Positions 38,201 through 44,465 are shown, counted from the stretch's first letter. The stretch is 64,000 bases of DNA from Tubiluchus corallicola (GCA_030141605.1 JAQGDQ010000991.1:1-64000); one strand, 5' to 3'. Translations and numbers: made by a program. Notes: generated by a model from the sequence alone, not told the origin.

Positions 38201-39716
38201 TGAAGTTTTTCACTCTTGCGATAATCATGTGACACTGTAGATCACTGGTTGAAATATGGCAAACACATTGCGGATTTGCAGTCACATTGCGCGTGTGCTG
38301 GCAGAGATACTAAATTTTAAAAATTTGTGAATGAGAAAGCAGTCAATTCAAAATTAAATACACAAAGAGGCAGCGTTAGTCACACGTACAGGTTCGTTTT
38401 GGTGTTTTGATATTGATTTGTTTGTAATCAAGACAAGCCTCTCCAAGAGTTGGATTTAAATTATATTTGCAATAATAATGATTTTGCTTTTTTATAATAG
38501 TAAAAAATTGATCTCTAATGCATTATTTGAATTTGTACGTCAGTTTTCTTCTGTGTGTAAGCAACACGAATTATTTAAAAAAATTGTCTCCGCAATTAAC
38601 AATTGACTACAAAAATTAGTGGCTTTAGCTGATTTATTCTTTAAGCAAACTTAGCTGAAAAGCCTCTCAACTTCAGTCAAGCTAGCTGATTTACTGTGTG
38701 ACTCATCTGATGTAGTAGCAACTGACTCAACTTCAGTCAAGCTAGCTGATTTACTGTGTGACTCAGCTGATGTAGTAGCAACTGACTCAACTTCAGTCAA
38801 GCTAGCTGATTTACTGTGTGACTCAGCTGATGTAGTAGCAACTGACTCAACTTCAGTCAAGCTAGTTGATTTACTGTGTGAGTCAGTTGATGTAGTAGCA
38901 ACTTACTCAACTTCAGTCAAGCTAGCCGATTTACTGTGTGAGTCAGCTGATATAGTAGCAACTGACTCAACTTCAGTCAAGCTAGCCGATTTACTGTGCG
39001 AGTCGGCCGATGTAGTAGCAACTGACTCAACTTCAGTCAAGCTAGGCGATTTACTGTGTGAGTCAGCCGATGTAGTAGCAGCTGACTCAACTTCAGTCAA
39101 GCTAGCTGATTTACTGTGCGAGTCGGCCGATGTAGTAGCAACTGACTCAACTTCAGTCAAGCTAGCTGATTTACTGTATGAGTCAGCTGATGTAGTAGCA
39201 ACGTACTCAACTTCGGCGTCTATTTATAAGCGCTAAACAGCACAGCAAGATTTCATACACCTACATGTATTGATTTATTTTCCAAGTGCTTTGCTTGCTC
39301 AACTGGTAATTTCTAATAAACTTATAAACTGGTAAACTTGCTCTTAACTCACATAACCTCAAACAGCTTTGCATTACAGGTAACAAAAGTAAATGCTTTT
39401 CTAGATCCATTGTACTAATTTTTCTTTTCATTCTTGAAACTTTTTTAAAAAAGTAACCGCACCTATTTCATTTTGAGTTCTGATAATATTAAATTTGCAT
39501 TTTGTCATTTTATGCAATTAATGTGCTTGACAGGTTTATTGGGATTTATCTTGCTGACGGTGCATTTACGATTAGTAAGATAACCGACCTTTTCAACTTG
39601 CATTTTAATTATTTAGGGTACGAGGCGAGTTTTCCAACAGCCCAGATTTTGCCAATGTTTTTAACTGTCCAACTGGGAGTCGGATGAATCCAGCTAAGAA
39701 GTGTGCAATTTGGTGA
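11646..39716 (+). CDS. M13 zinc metallopeptidase, neprilysin-like (20 exons, complete)
   Basis: A type II membrane ectopeptidase that cleaves small peptides at the cell surface. Coding exons are at 11646-11683, 14872-14984, 16530-16580, 18159-18320, 18903-18983, 20728-20942, 22321-22515, 23235-23321, 25166-25302, 25657-25879, 26050-26148, 27309-27386, 28625-28725, 29740-29798, 30393-30512, 32010-32146, 33804-33869, 34759-34857, 37035-37111 and 39617-39716. They join in one frame to about 745 aa, the usual family length. A short cytoplasmic tail is followed by a membrane segment (about residues 24-46), the N-terminal M13 domain with PCHDFYQYACGGW, the substrate-binding NAFY (536-539), zinc motif HEVTH (577-581), third ligand in GETIAD (E641, D645), His707 and Arg713 matching neprilysin His711/Arg717, and the C-terminal KKCAIW. 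NAFY, VFPAGIL and DWWT favour neprilysin over ECE, but the exact orthologue is unproven. Exon 1 rests on phase and a fitting donor only. No canonical AATAAA lies soon after the stop. Confidence 0.95.
11771..12530. repeat. Long palindrome in M13 intron 1 (arms about 290 bp)
   Basis: The left arm begins AACTTCATTCTTAGGTGC and the right arm ends as its near-perfect complement, with many matched landmarks such as TGCCGCGGTCCTAT, TTGTTTGTTTCATTTGTTTG and GACGGGATATAAATGAAAAT. The unpaired centre spans about 12065-12230. No transposase-like frame is present. It may be a foldback transposon or a recent inverted duplication. Confidence 0.9.
12551..12735 (+). repeat. Direct repeat copy 1 ending in (TAA)n
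   Basis: GGAGAGTATAGGACTGTTTG through GTTAATTGCTTTAGTATTAT (about 110 bp) is followed by a TAA microsatellite. The same sequence and tail recur at 13794-13967. The simple-repeat tail suggests a retroposed element. Confidence 0.9.
12900..13068. repeat. Minisatellite, about 31 bp unit
   Basis: Roughly five copies of ACAGTTACAGTTTACAGTAA followed by AAATAGTTAGA, within M13 intron 1. Confidence 0.92.
13794..13967 (+). repeat. Direct repeat copy 2 ending in (TAA)n
   Basis: Near-identical to 12551-12735 over the unique 110 bp, again followed by TAA repeats. Identity this high inside one intron implies a recent event. Confidence 0.9.
13968..14145. repeat. Compound trinucleotide microsatellite (TTA/TTG)n
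   Basis: Alternating blocks of TTA and TTG repeats follow the TAA tail of the preceding repeat. They open long homopolymeric frames on both strands (N, Y, I, L, V, T runs) that are artefacts. A further (TAC)n(TAT)n tract lies at 14448-14490. Confidence 0.95.
14872..14984 (+). CDS. M13 gene exon 2 (signal anchor)
   Basis: Encodes the single transmembrane anchor: basic SHKS is followed by LLAVCIILFLIAAGLAVAL and then VMVTRMQ. Acceptor TTTTAG, donor AAG|GTAGAA, entering in phase 2 and leaving in phase 1. Confidence 0.88.
15249..15480 (-). pseudogene. Possible LTR-retrotransposon (Ty3-like) pol C-terminal fragment
   Basis: Minus-strand frame containing GVVTGTVRNSCGYTIELD followed by a basic tail (SRSKRTGRKRKKG). 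This recalls the post-integrase segment of Ty3-type pol proteins, in which a W-x-x-G-x-V block precedes SYxVE. No integrase catalytic motif and no LTR are visible, so the assignment is weak. Confidence 0.25.
16185..16345 (+). repeat. Interspersed repeat shared with 39920-40050
   Basis: AATCAGCTAGGGTCTGAAGG and the following TGTAAGCTCC block, then GGGACAGAGCCCTGATGC, match in order the interior left end of the TIR element at 39888-41592. It is a partial, diverged copy within M13 intron 2. Confidence 0.75.
16371..16440 (+). mobile_element. tRNA-derived SINE or tRNA pseudogene
   Basis: A-box-like TGGTGTAGTGGCTAAC and B-box-like CGTTCGAGTC lie about 30 bp apart, the spacing of a pol III type 2 promoter. 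The flanks do not form a convincing acceptor stem, so a functional tRNA is unlikely. Confidence 0.6.
16530..16580 (+). CDS. M13 gene exon 3 (51 nt, first luminal cysteines)
   Basis: Small exon encoding LKQHERICNEPVCVKA, the two-cysteine block that opens the extracellular part of M13 peptidases just before the MD-x-S-x-x-PC motif. Acceptor TTTGCAAG, donor CAG|GTAGGA; phases match both neighbours. Confidence 0.92.
18159..18320 (+). CDS. M13 gene exon 4 (PCHDFYQYACGGW)
   Basis: Encodes ASLVANMDLSANPCHDFYQY and the following ACGGW block, the most diagnostic N-terminal M13 motif, and continues through NDIPDD to ELYRELR. Acceptor TTTCTCAG, donor GAG|GTATGT. Confidence 0.97.
18520..18660 (+). repeat. 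Interspersed repeat family A, partial copy
   Basis: CATTATGATGCTTCAAAGTA and TTTCATAAAAACAAGCGCTA match the left third of the family found at 31110-31725 and 63650-63910. Confidence 0.7.
18903..18983 (+). CDS. M13 gene exon 5
   Basis: Encodes LLSKKYEGPSKAVEKVIQHY and KLCLDE, corresponding to the YxxCMD helix of the family. Acceptor TTTTTTGCAG, donor AAG|GTGAGT. Confidence 0.95.
19030..19500. repeat. 30-bp minisatellite in M13 intron 5
   Basis: About 15 copies of GCTGATTGTTGTGTGGCAGT followed by TACTGTATGT. Some copies lack 1-3 bases, which is why cysteine/valine-rich frames appear in several phases. Confidence 0.95.
19965..20165 (+). pseudogene. LINE ORF2 C-terminal remnant
   Basis: Plus-strand translation contains FAAPNLWNKVSIYVTTR and FKKYMKSLLL before a stop, the A-P-x-L-W-N-x-(L/V) and F-K-x-x-L/M block that ends many Jockey/CR1-like ORF2 proteins. 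The frame shifts upstream and the rest is missing. Confidence 0.65.
20728..20942 (+). CDS. M13 gene exon 6
   Basis: 215 nt encoding TINNKTYEPL, a GWPLL block as in other family members, and the F-x-x-G region preceding the DQ-S-LGL motif. Acceptor ATTTTTAG, donor TAT|GTGAGT, leaving in phase 0. Confidence 0.95.
22321..22515 (+). CDS. M13 gene exon 7 (DQASLGL ... REYYL)
   Basis: Encodes the conserved LDQASLGLGYESREYYLD block of the N-terminal M13 domain, then the helix ending FETDIAR. Acceptor TTGTTTAG, donor CGG|GTGAGT, phase 0 at both ends. Confidence 0.97.
23235..23321 (+). CDS. M13 gene exon 8
   Basis: 29 codons encoding the ATVHGNLRRNVTNHYNPRTL region, which carries an N-glycosylation sequon and precedes the conserved W-x-x-Y/F element. 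Acceptor TTCTCCAG, donor CAG|GTATGC. Confidence 0.93.
24490..24905. repeat. 25-bp minisatellite in M13 intron 8
   Basis: About 16 copies of GTTGGCTTACAGTTGTGTGC followed by TGTAT. Because 25 is not a multiple of three, the array opens all three plus-strand frames; none is a gene. Confidence 0.95.
25166..25302 (+). CDS. M13 gene exon 9 (VDWKRYV ... YQPEYF)
   Basis: Encodes VDWKRYVFHFVPKHANVTEN and the ETIILYQPEYF block. Acceptor TTTACAG and donor CAG|GTTTGA. A competing acceptor at about 25109 would start a different frame without family similarity. Confidence 0.94.
25657..25879 (+). CDS. M13 gene exon 10 (NYILWR ... PRWRDC)
   Basis: Largest exon of the gene, 223 nt, encoding NYILWRV, the FEFDKATTG block and NPRWRDC, then the LGYLYV segment before the catalytic domain. 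Acceptor TTCTAG, donor TTG|GTGAGG. Confidence 0.96.
26050..26148 (+). CDS. M13 gene exon 11
   Basis: 33 codons, ANELIASTKLVFKDRV then a W-M-x-x-x-T-K-x-x-A-x-x-K motif (WMSAKTKQKAIEK), the conserved helix just before the GYPD block. Acceptor TTTTCAG, donor AAA|GTGAGT. Confidence 0.96.
26711..27205. repeat. 51-bp minisatellite in M13 intron 11
   Basis: Nine to ten copies of a unit running AAGAATCGGGGCACTGGTAC ... TTTTTGTTACAGTAAACACC. Each unit carries a TTTTGTTACAG string resembling a 3' splice site. Confidence 0.95.
27309..27386 (+). CDS. M13 gene exon 12 (VGYPD)
   Basis: 26 codons containing MVGYPDYY, the IGYPD motif that marks entry into the catalytic half. Acceptor TTTTCAG, donor AAT|GTAAGA. 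Confidence 0.95.
27440..28130. repeat. About 50-57 bp minisatellite in M13 intron 12
   Basis: Roughly 13 copies built on TTAGTTAGTTATACTGGTCA and AGATGTGGTCAG, with unit length varying by duplication of TTAG. It begins about 55 bp after the exon 12 donor. Confidence 0.93.
28625..28725 (+). CDS. M13 gene exon 13
   Basis: Encodes the YFSDIVEMRR block and FAELRKPVNKTE, leading into EW at the next junction. Acceptor ATGTTTAG, donor AGA|GTAAGT in phase 2. Confidence 0.94.
29032..29105 (+). mobile_element. 5S-rRNA-derived SINE-like sequence
   Basis: TTAAGCAATGCTAAGTTTGG and TCAGTAAGTGGATGG correspond in order to the internal promoter of 5S rRNA (AAGC...GGGCCTGGTTAGTACTTGGATGG) with substitutions. 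Three related copies occur at about 59245, 61840 and 63120. Confidence 0.65.
29186..29258. repeat. (CA)n microsatellite
   Basis: More than 30 CA/CG dinucleotides in M13 intron 13. The Val-Cys frame on the minus strand is an artefact. Confidence 0.97.
29740..29798 (+). CDS. M13 gene exon 14 (NAFY substrate-binding motif)
   Basis: 59-nt exon encoding WFITPAIFNAFYRGSNNAI. The NA of NAFY corresponds to the Asn-Ala pair that binds the substrate backbone in neprilysin. Acceptor TTTTGTAG, donor TAG|GTTAGT. Confidence 0.97.
30393..30512 (+). CDS. M13 gene exon 15 (HEVTH zinc motif)
   Basis: Encodes VFPAGIL, then HVVAHEVTHGFDD with the two zinc-binding histidines and the catalytic glutamate. I chose the acceptor AATGTTTCAG at 30391-30392 because it gives AIVFPAGIL, the family form. 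An in-frame acceptor 18 nt upstream (GCAG at 30371-30374) would insert six extra residues. Confidence 0.95.
31110..31725 (+). repeat. Interspersed repeat family A, forward copy
   Basis: Runs from CCGTACGTAAGTCGGCATAG through CTTCAAAGCAGAATG, TTTCAAACTCCGATAGTAGC and GAACTTGGTATCAAAATGAT to TTTTGCTATGCAAGC. Full-length relatives lie at 32745-33395 (inverted) and 57905-58600, and partial ones at 18520-18660 and 63650-63910. No coding frame; an unclassified roughly 650-bp non-autonomous element. Confidence 0.88.
32010..32146 (+). CDS. M13 gene exon 16
   Basis: Encodes RQFDKDGNHVDWWTPED and the following helix up to KVWH. This exon sits between two inverted copies of an interspersed repeat (31110-31725 and 32745-33395). 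Acceptor TTATTTAG, donor CAT|GTAAGT. Confidence 0.96.
32745..33395 (-). repeat. Interspersed repeat family A, inverted copy
   Basis: Reverse complement of the same family, for example ATCATTTTGATACCAAGTTC appears here as GGATTATTTTGATACCAAGT read on plus, followed by AGCTGAGATAATCCACG. It lies 3' of exon 16, opposite the forward copy 5' of exon 16. Confidence 0.88.
33804..33869 (+). CDS. M13 gene exon 17 (GETIAD, third zinc ligand)
   Basis: 22 codons, LNGTLLQGETIADSGGVLQA plus YE. Glu641 is the third zinc ligand and Asp645 the second residue of the ExxxD motif. Acceptor TTATTTAG, donor GAG|GTGAGA. Confidence 0.97.
34024..34710. repeat. 45-bp minisatellite in M13 intron 17
   Basis: About 15 copies of a 45-bp unit alternating GCATCTTGTGTAGTATTTGT with ATGTGGTTTATGTG or ACATGGTTTGTCTG halves, arranged partly as a 90-bp higher-order repeat. 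Because 45 is divisible by three, long 15-residue-repeat frames stay open on both strands; none shows a start context or splice link. Confidence 0.96.
34759..34857 (+). CDS. M13 gene exon 18
   Basis: 33 codons encoding the LPGINLDNKK-x-x-F-x-x-x-AQ segment that packs against the active site. A 39-bp minisatellite begins within about 20 bp of its donor. Confidence 0.95.
34865..35812. repeat. 39-bp minisatellite in M13 intron 18
   Basis: About 24 copies of CTGGTTAGAATAAGGATAAA followed by TTAGAATAGGAAGTACTTG, interspersed with shorter units ending AGAAGAAGAACTCGG. It starts just after the exon 18 donor. Confidence 0.96.
35975..36978. repeat. 40-bp minisatellite in M13 intron 18
   Basis: About 25 nearly identical copies of TCTATTCTATTGTTGTTTAT followed by TTTTCATGAATGTTTGGGTA, with only G/A, C/T and T/G substitutions. 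It ends about 55 bp before the exon 19 acceptor. Confidence 0.97.
37035..37111 (+). CDS. M13 gene exon 19 (His707)
   Basis: Encodes MWCGKIREEF and SEYHPQLHHR. His707 and Arg713 (split across the junction) keep the six-residue spacing of the catalytic His and substrate-carboxylate Arg of neprilysin. Acceptor GTATCCAG, donor CAG|GTATTA. Confidence 0.96.
38655..39220. repeat. 60-bp minisatellite in M13 intron 19
   Basis: Nine to ten copies of CAACTTCAGTCAAGCTAGCT ... GTAGCAACTGACT. On the minus strand it opens Ser/Thr/Glu-rich 20-residue repeats interrupted by a stop near 38900. Single-copy relatives of the unit lie upstream near 38170-38210 (GTCAAGCTAGCTGACG). Confidence 0.95.
39617..39716 (+). 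CDS. M13 gene exon 20 (C-terminus and stop)
   Basis: Encodes VRGEFSNSPDFANVF, the CPTGSRMNP block and KKCAIW followed by TGA at 39714-39716. The last-but-three Cys and final Trp are the family's conserved C-terminus. Acceptor TTATTTAG. Confidence 0.97.
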
Positions 39717-40536
39717 TGATGAGAGAAGTAAAGAGTTAAACTAGGAGGAAGTTTAAAAACTAGACATGTATGATGTCACTCTATGTTATTGTATTTATTT
39801 ACTTCAATCGATAGGTTGTTTTGTTTTGTTCAAACACCATCTTACAGTTCAAAAAGTGTTTTCTTTTGCCTGACAACCAACATAAAGCAGGGCACGGATA
39901 CAGGATTTAGAAAGAAGGTGAGCTTAACGAAAAAGCAGCTAGGGGGTCTGGGGGAGCGCTGTAAGCTCCAGTAGCAGGGTCCGGGATGGAGCCCCGACTG
40001 CCGGTGCATTTTACTGTATTTTAGACCATTTTTCTTGCTGTTTCCTCAAGCATATTCAATAGTTTAAAACTCACTATGTCACCTCAAACTTAGTGTATAA
40101 GTGCATATGATGAACAGTCTAGCCTCGTTATCTCGCCCCTCGTTATACCGCCAAACTCGTCTCTCGCCATAGAAAGTACCAGGATGGATTTCCTGCTTTG
40201 ATATTTACCTCTTTAAGTCGCCACCCTCGCTTCTCGCCACGTCATGCTAGGATGAGTGCTTATGTAAACTATATTCGTTATGTCGCCAAACAGACAAACT
40301 CAGAGGTGAATCGATCAATACATATACCGCGTGTCGATCAATATAACCGCGGTATGTAGATAATGCTGGTGTACTCGATAGACAGACATAATTAATCTAG
40401 TGTGTGTCTCACCAGGACTAGATTATGAGTGCTGTGGTTGGTTAATGCACAGAGAAACTAAAGCGTCACCGATATCCTTACTCTATAACACCAAAGCGTT
40501 TAAGTTTGAGTTTCCACAAAGTGTGAGCAACTTTAC

Positions 40537-40716
40537 ATGATGTCTCTGAAGCGAAAACTGTTTTGTCTTAATCTTGAACAAAAAAAGGAAATTTGTATTT
40601 ATCATACGAATAATTCTTCAAAGACACAACAGGAGATTGCTACTGTATTTAGTGCGAAATTTGGTGACACTGTTAGCCGGAGAAGTGTCTCATGGCGCAT
40701 CTCATGTATAGAATGA
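40537..40716 (+). pseudogene. Tigger-type transposase N-terminal HTH remnant
   Basis: 59 codons from ATG to TGA. The text KRKLFCLNLEQKKEICIYH and QQEIATVFSAKFG matches the Psq/CENP-B N-terminal helix-turn-helix of pogo/Tigger transposases. The frame ends soon after RRSVSW, at a deletion junction. Confidence 0.8.
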
Positions 40717-40882
40717 CCAGGCAGCTGCAGCTGTCGACACACTGATGCGATACTTTGAACAGTCTGACAGAGTCACAAGCAACGATATTCAAGGATTGTG
40801 TTTGATTAAACGTCGTGTTGACTGCTTGCATGTATCATCAATGAAACAGTCGTCTCTTCTGAATTATTTCAGTCGTCAGTAA
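40712..40882 (+). pseudogene. Tigger-type transposase C-terminal tail remnant
   Basis: In a different frame from the HTH part: QAAAAVDTLMRYFEQSDRV followed by SMKQSSLLNYFSRQ and a stop. The ending resembles the K-Q-x-x-I/L-x-x-F/Y-F tail of Tigger proteins. The frame change marks the internal deletion. Confidence 0.7.
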
Positions 40883-41597
40883 CTCATTTGTGAACATTTC
40901 TAAATCTTTTGCTAAGTTTATTGCATTTAAGTGTATACTCAAAAAAGGTTTTTTTAAATAAAAAAGTAATATTCTAAGATTATTTTTATGACATTTTTTT
41001 CATTTCTGATTTAATGTTGCTTGGTATCATAATACGAAATATATTTTATATTTACATAGAGGAACACTATGTTAATCAACTATTATGTATATACATATAG
41101 ACTAACTTCCTTATATTCCCGTTATCTCGCCATACTCGCCTCTCGCCAAAAATTTGCCCTAGACGGACAGTGGCGAGATAACGAGGCTAGACTGCACATA
41201 ACTTTCACGTATTTTGAAAAGTAGAACCCTTGTGCTATGTGATTTTTGCAGATATTAAATTTTATTAAAGGCACTGCTAGAATTTATTCTAGTGCTGCTA
41301 AAATCTATGAGTGTGGGAATTATGTAAATAATTAAGTATATGAGTTGATTAGGCAGATCTGTGAAAATAGGATAAAAAAATTAGCACAATGCTAAAAATA
41401 GATAGGAGAATTTTTTGTGAACTCATATACAAATAAGTAATGCAGAACTTTTTACTCGATATAAGTCATTAAAAGCCACCACTGAACATTCTAAAGCTTA
41501 TAATCCAGAGAAAATATTTACTTGGTGTGCTGTAACTGCAACTATGAAAGGGGGGCCAGGCCCCTTGAGCTCACGCCCTAAATCCGCCACTGTAAAG

Positions 41598-42640
41598 TTT
41601 GACTAGTGATAACTTATTGTTGTGTTTATTGATAACAAGAACTACAACCATGTGCCACCAAATTACAACTCGAGTTGTTGTTAATCTGTGTTTTTAAAGC
41701 TTTGAATGTTGTCAATAATATTCTGCTAACAAACATTCATTATTTTAATAAGAGCAGAGCATTTAAAATTTAAATTATGAAGTGCTTGTTCCAGTATGTA
41801 TGCTTCATCAGTTATAATCAGCTTAGCAATTAATTTTTCTATGAATCTCTGTATCGTAATTGTTTTACTGTGTAATTTTTAATATTACATTGCAAAAACT
41901 TATTCGCAAGTTTTAGTTGTTAGAAACCTCACATTTCTGATCACCAGGTGTAATTAGCCTAGCAATTATTTTTTTGCGAATCCCCCATTTTATAATTTTT
42001 TATTATTGCTTTGCAAAAATTTATTCGTAAGTTATAATTCGGAAACGGCTTGCTTTTCGAAGTTTTAGCAACCTGTCTCAGTTTTCCTAAATGTATATCA
42101 TGACTGCTATTGTTAGACTGCAAGACTGAATAAGTATAGTTTTGTACTTCTATTTTTACACTAGTATAGCTGTTACAATGTCATTCCATGTTGCAATGAA
42201 TTTTCATTTTTTTATATCTGTTGTAAATGACTAATTTCACTTGCACTGTAACTGCACTAGTATTATAGTTAGTGTTTTAAAATGTTGACAACTATTTTTG
42301 TACGTAGAAATTTATTCAACTAAATGCTTTTCACAACTTTTCCTGTGTTCTTTGTTAAATCTTAACATCGGCAAGAATTACTAGTGCTTACTACAGTGTC
42401 TTCAGCAATCTTTAGATTATTGAAGTTTTGCTGCTATTGGTGGCACCACTCGTGTTAGATAAAATATTAATGAAACAATGCCAAAGATTCGTTATAAAAA
42501 GTAAATTTCTGTACAAAATTAACAGTGCGTATAGGTATTTGCAACAGTATAATAATTTATTTAACACATTCGACAACAAAATTTCCTAAAATACAACAAT
42601 TACTACTAAATAAGCACCTTGTTGAGTAAAGCCACTTCTA
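41598..42640. other. AT-rich spacer without a recognised gene
   Basis: No conserved domain text on either strand. Two near-copies of a TAATTAGCCTAGCAATTATT-like block (41815-41900 and 41945-42020) suggest a local duplication. Confidence 0.45.
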
Positions 42641-42641
42641 C

Positions 42642-43038
42642 CGTTCTACACAGTGATTAGGACTGTGAGCACAAAGTGGTACCATTCTACACAGTGATTA
42701 GGACTGTGAGCACTAAATGGTACCATTCTACACAGTGATTAGGACTGTGAGCACTAAATGGTACCATTCTACACAGTGATTAGGACTGTGAGCACTAAAT
42801 GGTACCATTCTACACAGTGATTAGGACTGTGAGCACTAAATGGTACCATTCTACACAGTGATTAGGACTGTGAGCACTAAATGGTACCATTCTACACAGT
42901 GATTAGGACTGTGGGCACTAAATGGTACCATTCTACACAGTGATTAGGACTGTGAGCACTAAATGGTACCATTCTACACTGTGATTAGGACTGTGAGCAC
43001 TAAATGGTACCATTCTACACAGTGATTAGGACTGTGAG
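42642..43038. repeat. 41-bp minisatellite 3' of the PNPO-like gene
   Basis: About 9.5 nearly identical copies of ACCATTCTACACAGTGATTA followed by GGACTGTGAGCACTAAATGGT, lying between the convergent 3' ends of the M13 and PNPO-like genes. Confidence 0.97.
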
Positions 43039-43300
43039 AAAGTTAGTTGTAAGCTAAACAATGTCAGACTGCCTGCGATAATAATTACATGCTCTTCCTT
43101 CTAGGAAAAAATGTGTAATTCCACAGCAAAATGATTAACTTCGATGCAATTAATGTAATTCACTTTGGTGCTTCACCAGAAATGTGCATTTCATCAACAT
43201 CAAACACGTGATGACGTTAAAAGATTTCCTAATTTCATAAGATTTCTAATTACCTATATTTCTAGCATATCACAGTATGAAAAATTTAAAATACTTAACA

Positions 43301-44014
43301 TCAAGGATACAACCTCATATAAACCCATCCATCTCGGCCCACTTTCATCATTTCTGGATCAAACTTTGCGAGGGAAGAGGCTTTCTTAAAGATAATCCGA
43401 TCGCTGATCCCGTTAGGTTGAGCATGCCAGAATTCGAAGTAATTTGGAATGACTCGTATGCCTCCCCAATAACTAGGAAGTGGAACTGTCGTCCCAACTG
43501 GATACTTCTCCTGAAGCTTCCGGAAGCTGTCCCGTAGGACCTGAAAGCCACTAACGGGTTGACTTTGCTCACTACAACAAGCTGCCACTTGACTGGCATG
43601 GGGTCGACTGTGGAAGTACTCCTCCGATTCTTTGCGAGAAATTTTTTCTACGCTGCCCTCCACACGGATCGACAAGCGCATGGCTTCCCAGTAAAACGTC
43701 AGAGCACAGTGTGGATTTTCTTCCAGGTCCCGTCCCTTCTTGCTCAAGTAATTTGTAAACAGTATGAAGCCATTCTTGCTATATCCCTTCAACAACATGG
43801 GTCGAACAGATGGCCTGCAGCTTTTTGTTGCCGTTGCCAACATGACGGCATTCGATTCACCAACCTTTCCAGATTTTCTCGCAAAGCGAAAACAAAGATC
43901 AAATTGTTCAAAAGGATCAGTGTTAGCCAAGTCCTCATCACTGTTTGGAATCATTTCATTTTCACAGCAAATCTCCGCATCATCATCCCTTTTGTTTTCC
44001 TGTTTGCTACCCAT
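43301..44014 (-). CDS. Pyridox(am)ine 5'-phosphate oxidase-like protein, intronless
   Basis: The PNPO family is FMN-dependent and oxidises pyridoxine or pyridoxamine phosphate to pyridoxal phosphate in the cytosol. The 237-residue frame (human is about 261) shows the family order: ATATKSCRPSVRPMLLKGY (about 60-78), FTNYLSKKGRDL (86-97), FYWE...RVEG (107-120), YFHSRPHASQVAA (133-145), SYWGGIRVIP (181-190), EFWHAQPN (194-201) and C-terminal RLYP. Start chosen at the first ATG, 44014; TTG lies two codons upstream. Conserved positions differ: the usual NRLHDR reads NGISDR (Gly202, Ser204), the RQVR block reads LSIR, and RLAP reads RLYP. It has no intron while its neighbours have many, which suggests a retrocopy. 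It may be a diverged paralogue without normal activity. Confidence 0.88.
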   Translation of the reverse strand: MGSKQENKRDDDAEICCENEMIPNSDEDLANTDPFEQFDLCFRFARKSGKVGESNAVMLATATKSCRPSVRPMLLKGYSKNGFILFTNYLSKKGRDLEENPHCALTFYWEAMRLSIRVEGSVEKISRKESEEYFHSRPHASQVAACCSEQSQPVSGFQVLRDSFRKLQEKYPVGTTVPLPSYWGGIRVIPNYFEFWHAQPNGISDRIIFKKASSLAKFDPEMMKVGRDGWVYMRLYP

Positions 44015-44292
44015 TATCAAACTAAATCATCTGCTTCGGTTTCACTGTATGTATCCGTTATCAAAGACCGGGTAGTAAGACTGTAATAAAATATAATTGC
44101 TTATTATATTATGCAAAAAATATGCACTTCCTCAAAGTTATATGGAACTGGTTATCTGTGGAAATTGTAACGTGTGTTGCAATTTGCTAGCAATGCTGCT
44201 GAGAACACTGTGAAAATTATCTTATTCTCCAGCGGCAATTTGAACTTTGCGTGTTCAACCTTTAGTGCAGTTGTTTCTTAAGGAAAACTATA

Positions 44293-44465
44293 ATCAAACC
44301 TCTTTATAAAACCCACTTTGGGATTCGAGCAAAAGTTGGCATTACGTGAGTTTGGCATTATAACGAGTTACATTAATGCATACATGTCTGTGTAAATATA
44401 GATATTTTGATTTGTCAAAAATATGGGCATGAAGCGAGGTTGATATTATCTGATTTGGGGGTCTG
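44293..44465. mobile_element. Short MITE, copy 1
   Basis: CAAACCTCTTTATAAAACCC, then AGTTGGCATTACGTGAG, ATTATAACGAGTTACATTAA and GCATGAAGCGAGGTTGATA. The copy at 63232-63405 has the same order and better inverted ends (CAAGCCTCTTTATA and TATAATGAGGCTTG). Confidence 0.75.

Larger units (their letters stand above)
40115..41194 (+). mobile_element. Nested pogo/Tigger-like element, internally deleted
   Basis: TIRs CAGTCTAGCCTCGTTATCTC and GAGATAACGAGGCTAGACTG are nearly perfect, with inner repeats of CGCCTCTCGCCA. The TA flanks expected of pogo elements are mutated (AA left, CA right). Inside are only the DNA-binding N-terminus and the C-terminal tail of a Tigger-type transposase; the catalytic DDE domain is gone. 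AATAAA at 40957-40962 may be the element's own polyadenylation signal. Confidence 0.85.
39888..41592. mobile_element. TIR-bounded DNA transposon, non-autonomous, about 1.7 kb
   Basis: Left end CAGGGCACGGATACAGGATT and right end (complement) CAGTGGCGGATTTAGGGCG are imperfect inverted repeats of the CAGxGGCGGAT type common in metazoan hAT-like elements. TAAAG flanks both ends (39883-39887 and 41593-41597) as a possible target duplication. hAT elements normally duplicate 8 bp, so the superfamily is unsettled. A second element is nested inside. Confidence 0.6.

Noticed and set aside
38651-39160. Minus-strand Ser/Thr/Glu-rich 20-residue repeats
   Set aside because: A by-product of the 60-bp minisatellite; a stop interrupts it and it sits within the last M13 intron.
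39502-39687. 61-residue plus frame overlapping the last M13 exon
   Set aside because: It reads the terminal exon in another frame. The frame used, ending KKCAIW, matches the family C-terminus.
43559-44086. Plus-strand frames opposite the PNPO-like gene
   Set aside because: Shadow frames; only the minus strand carries PNPO family motifs.
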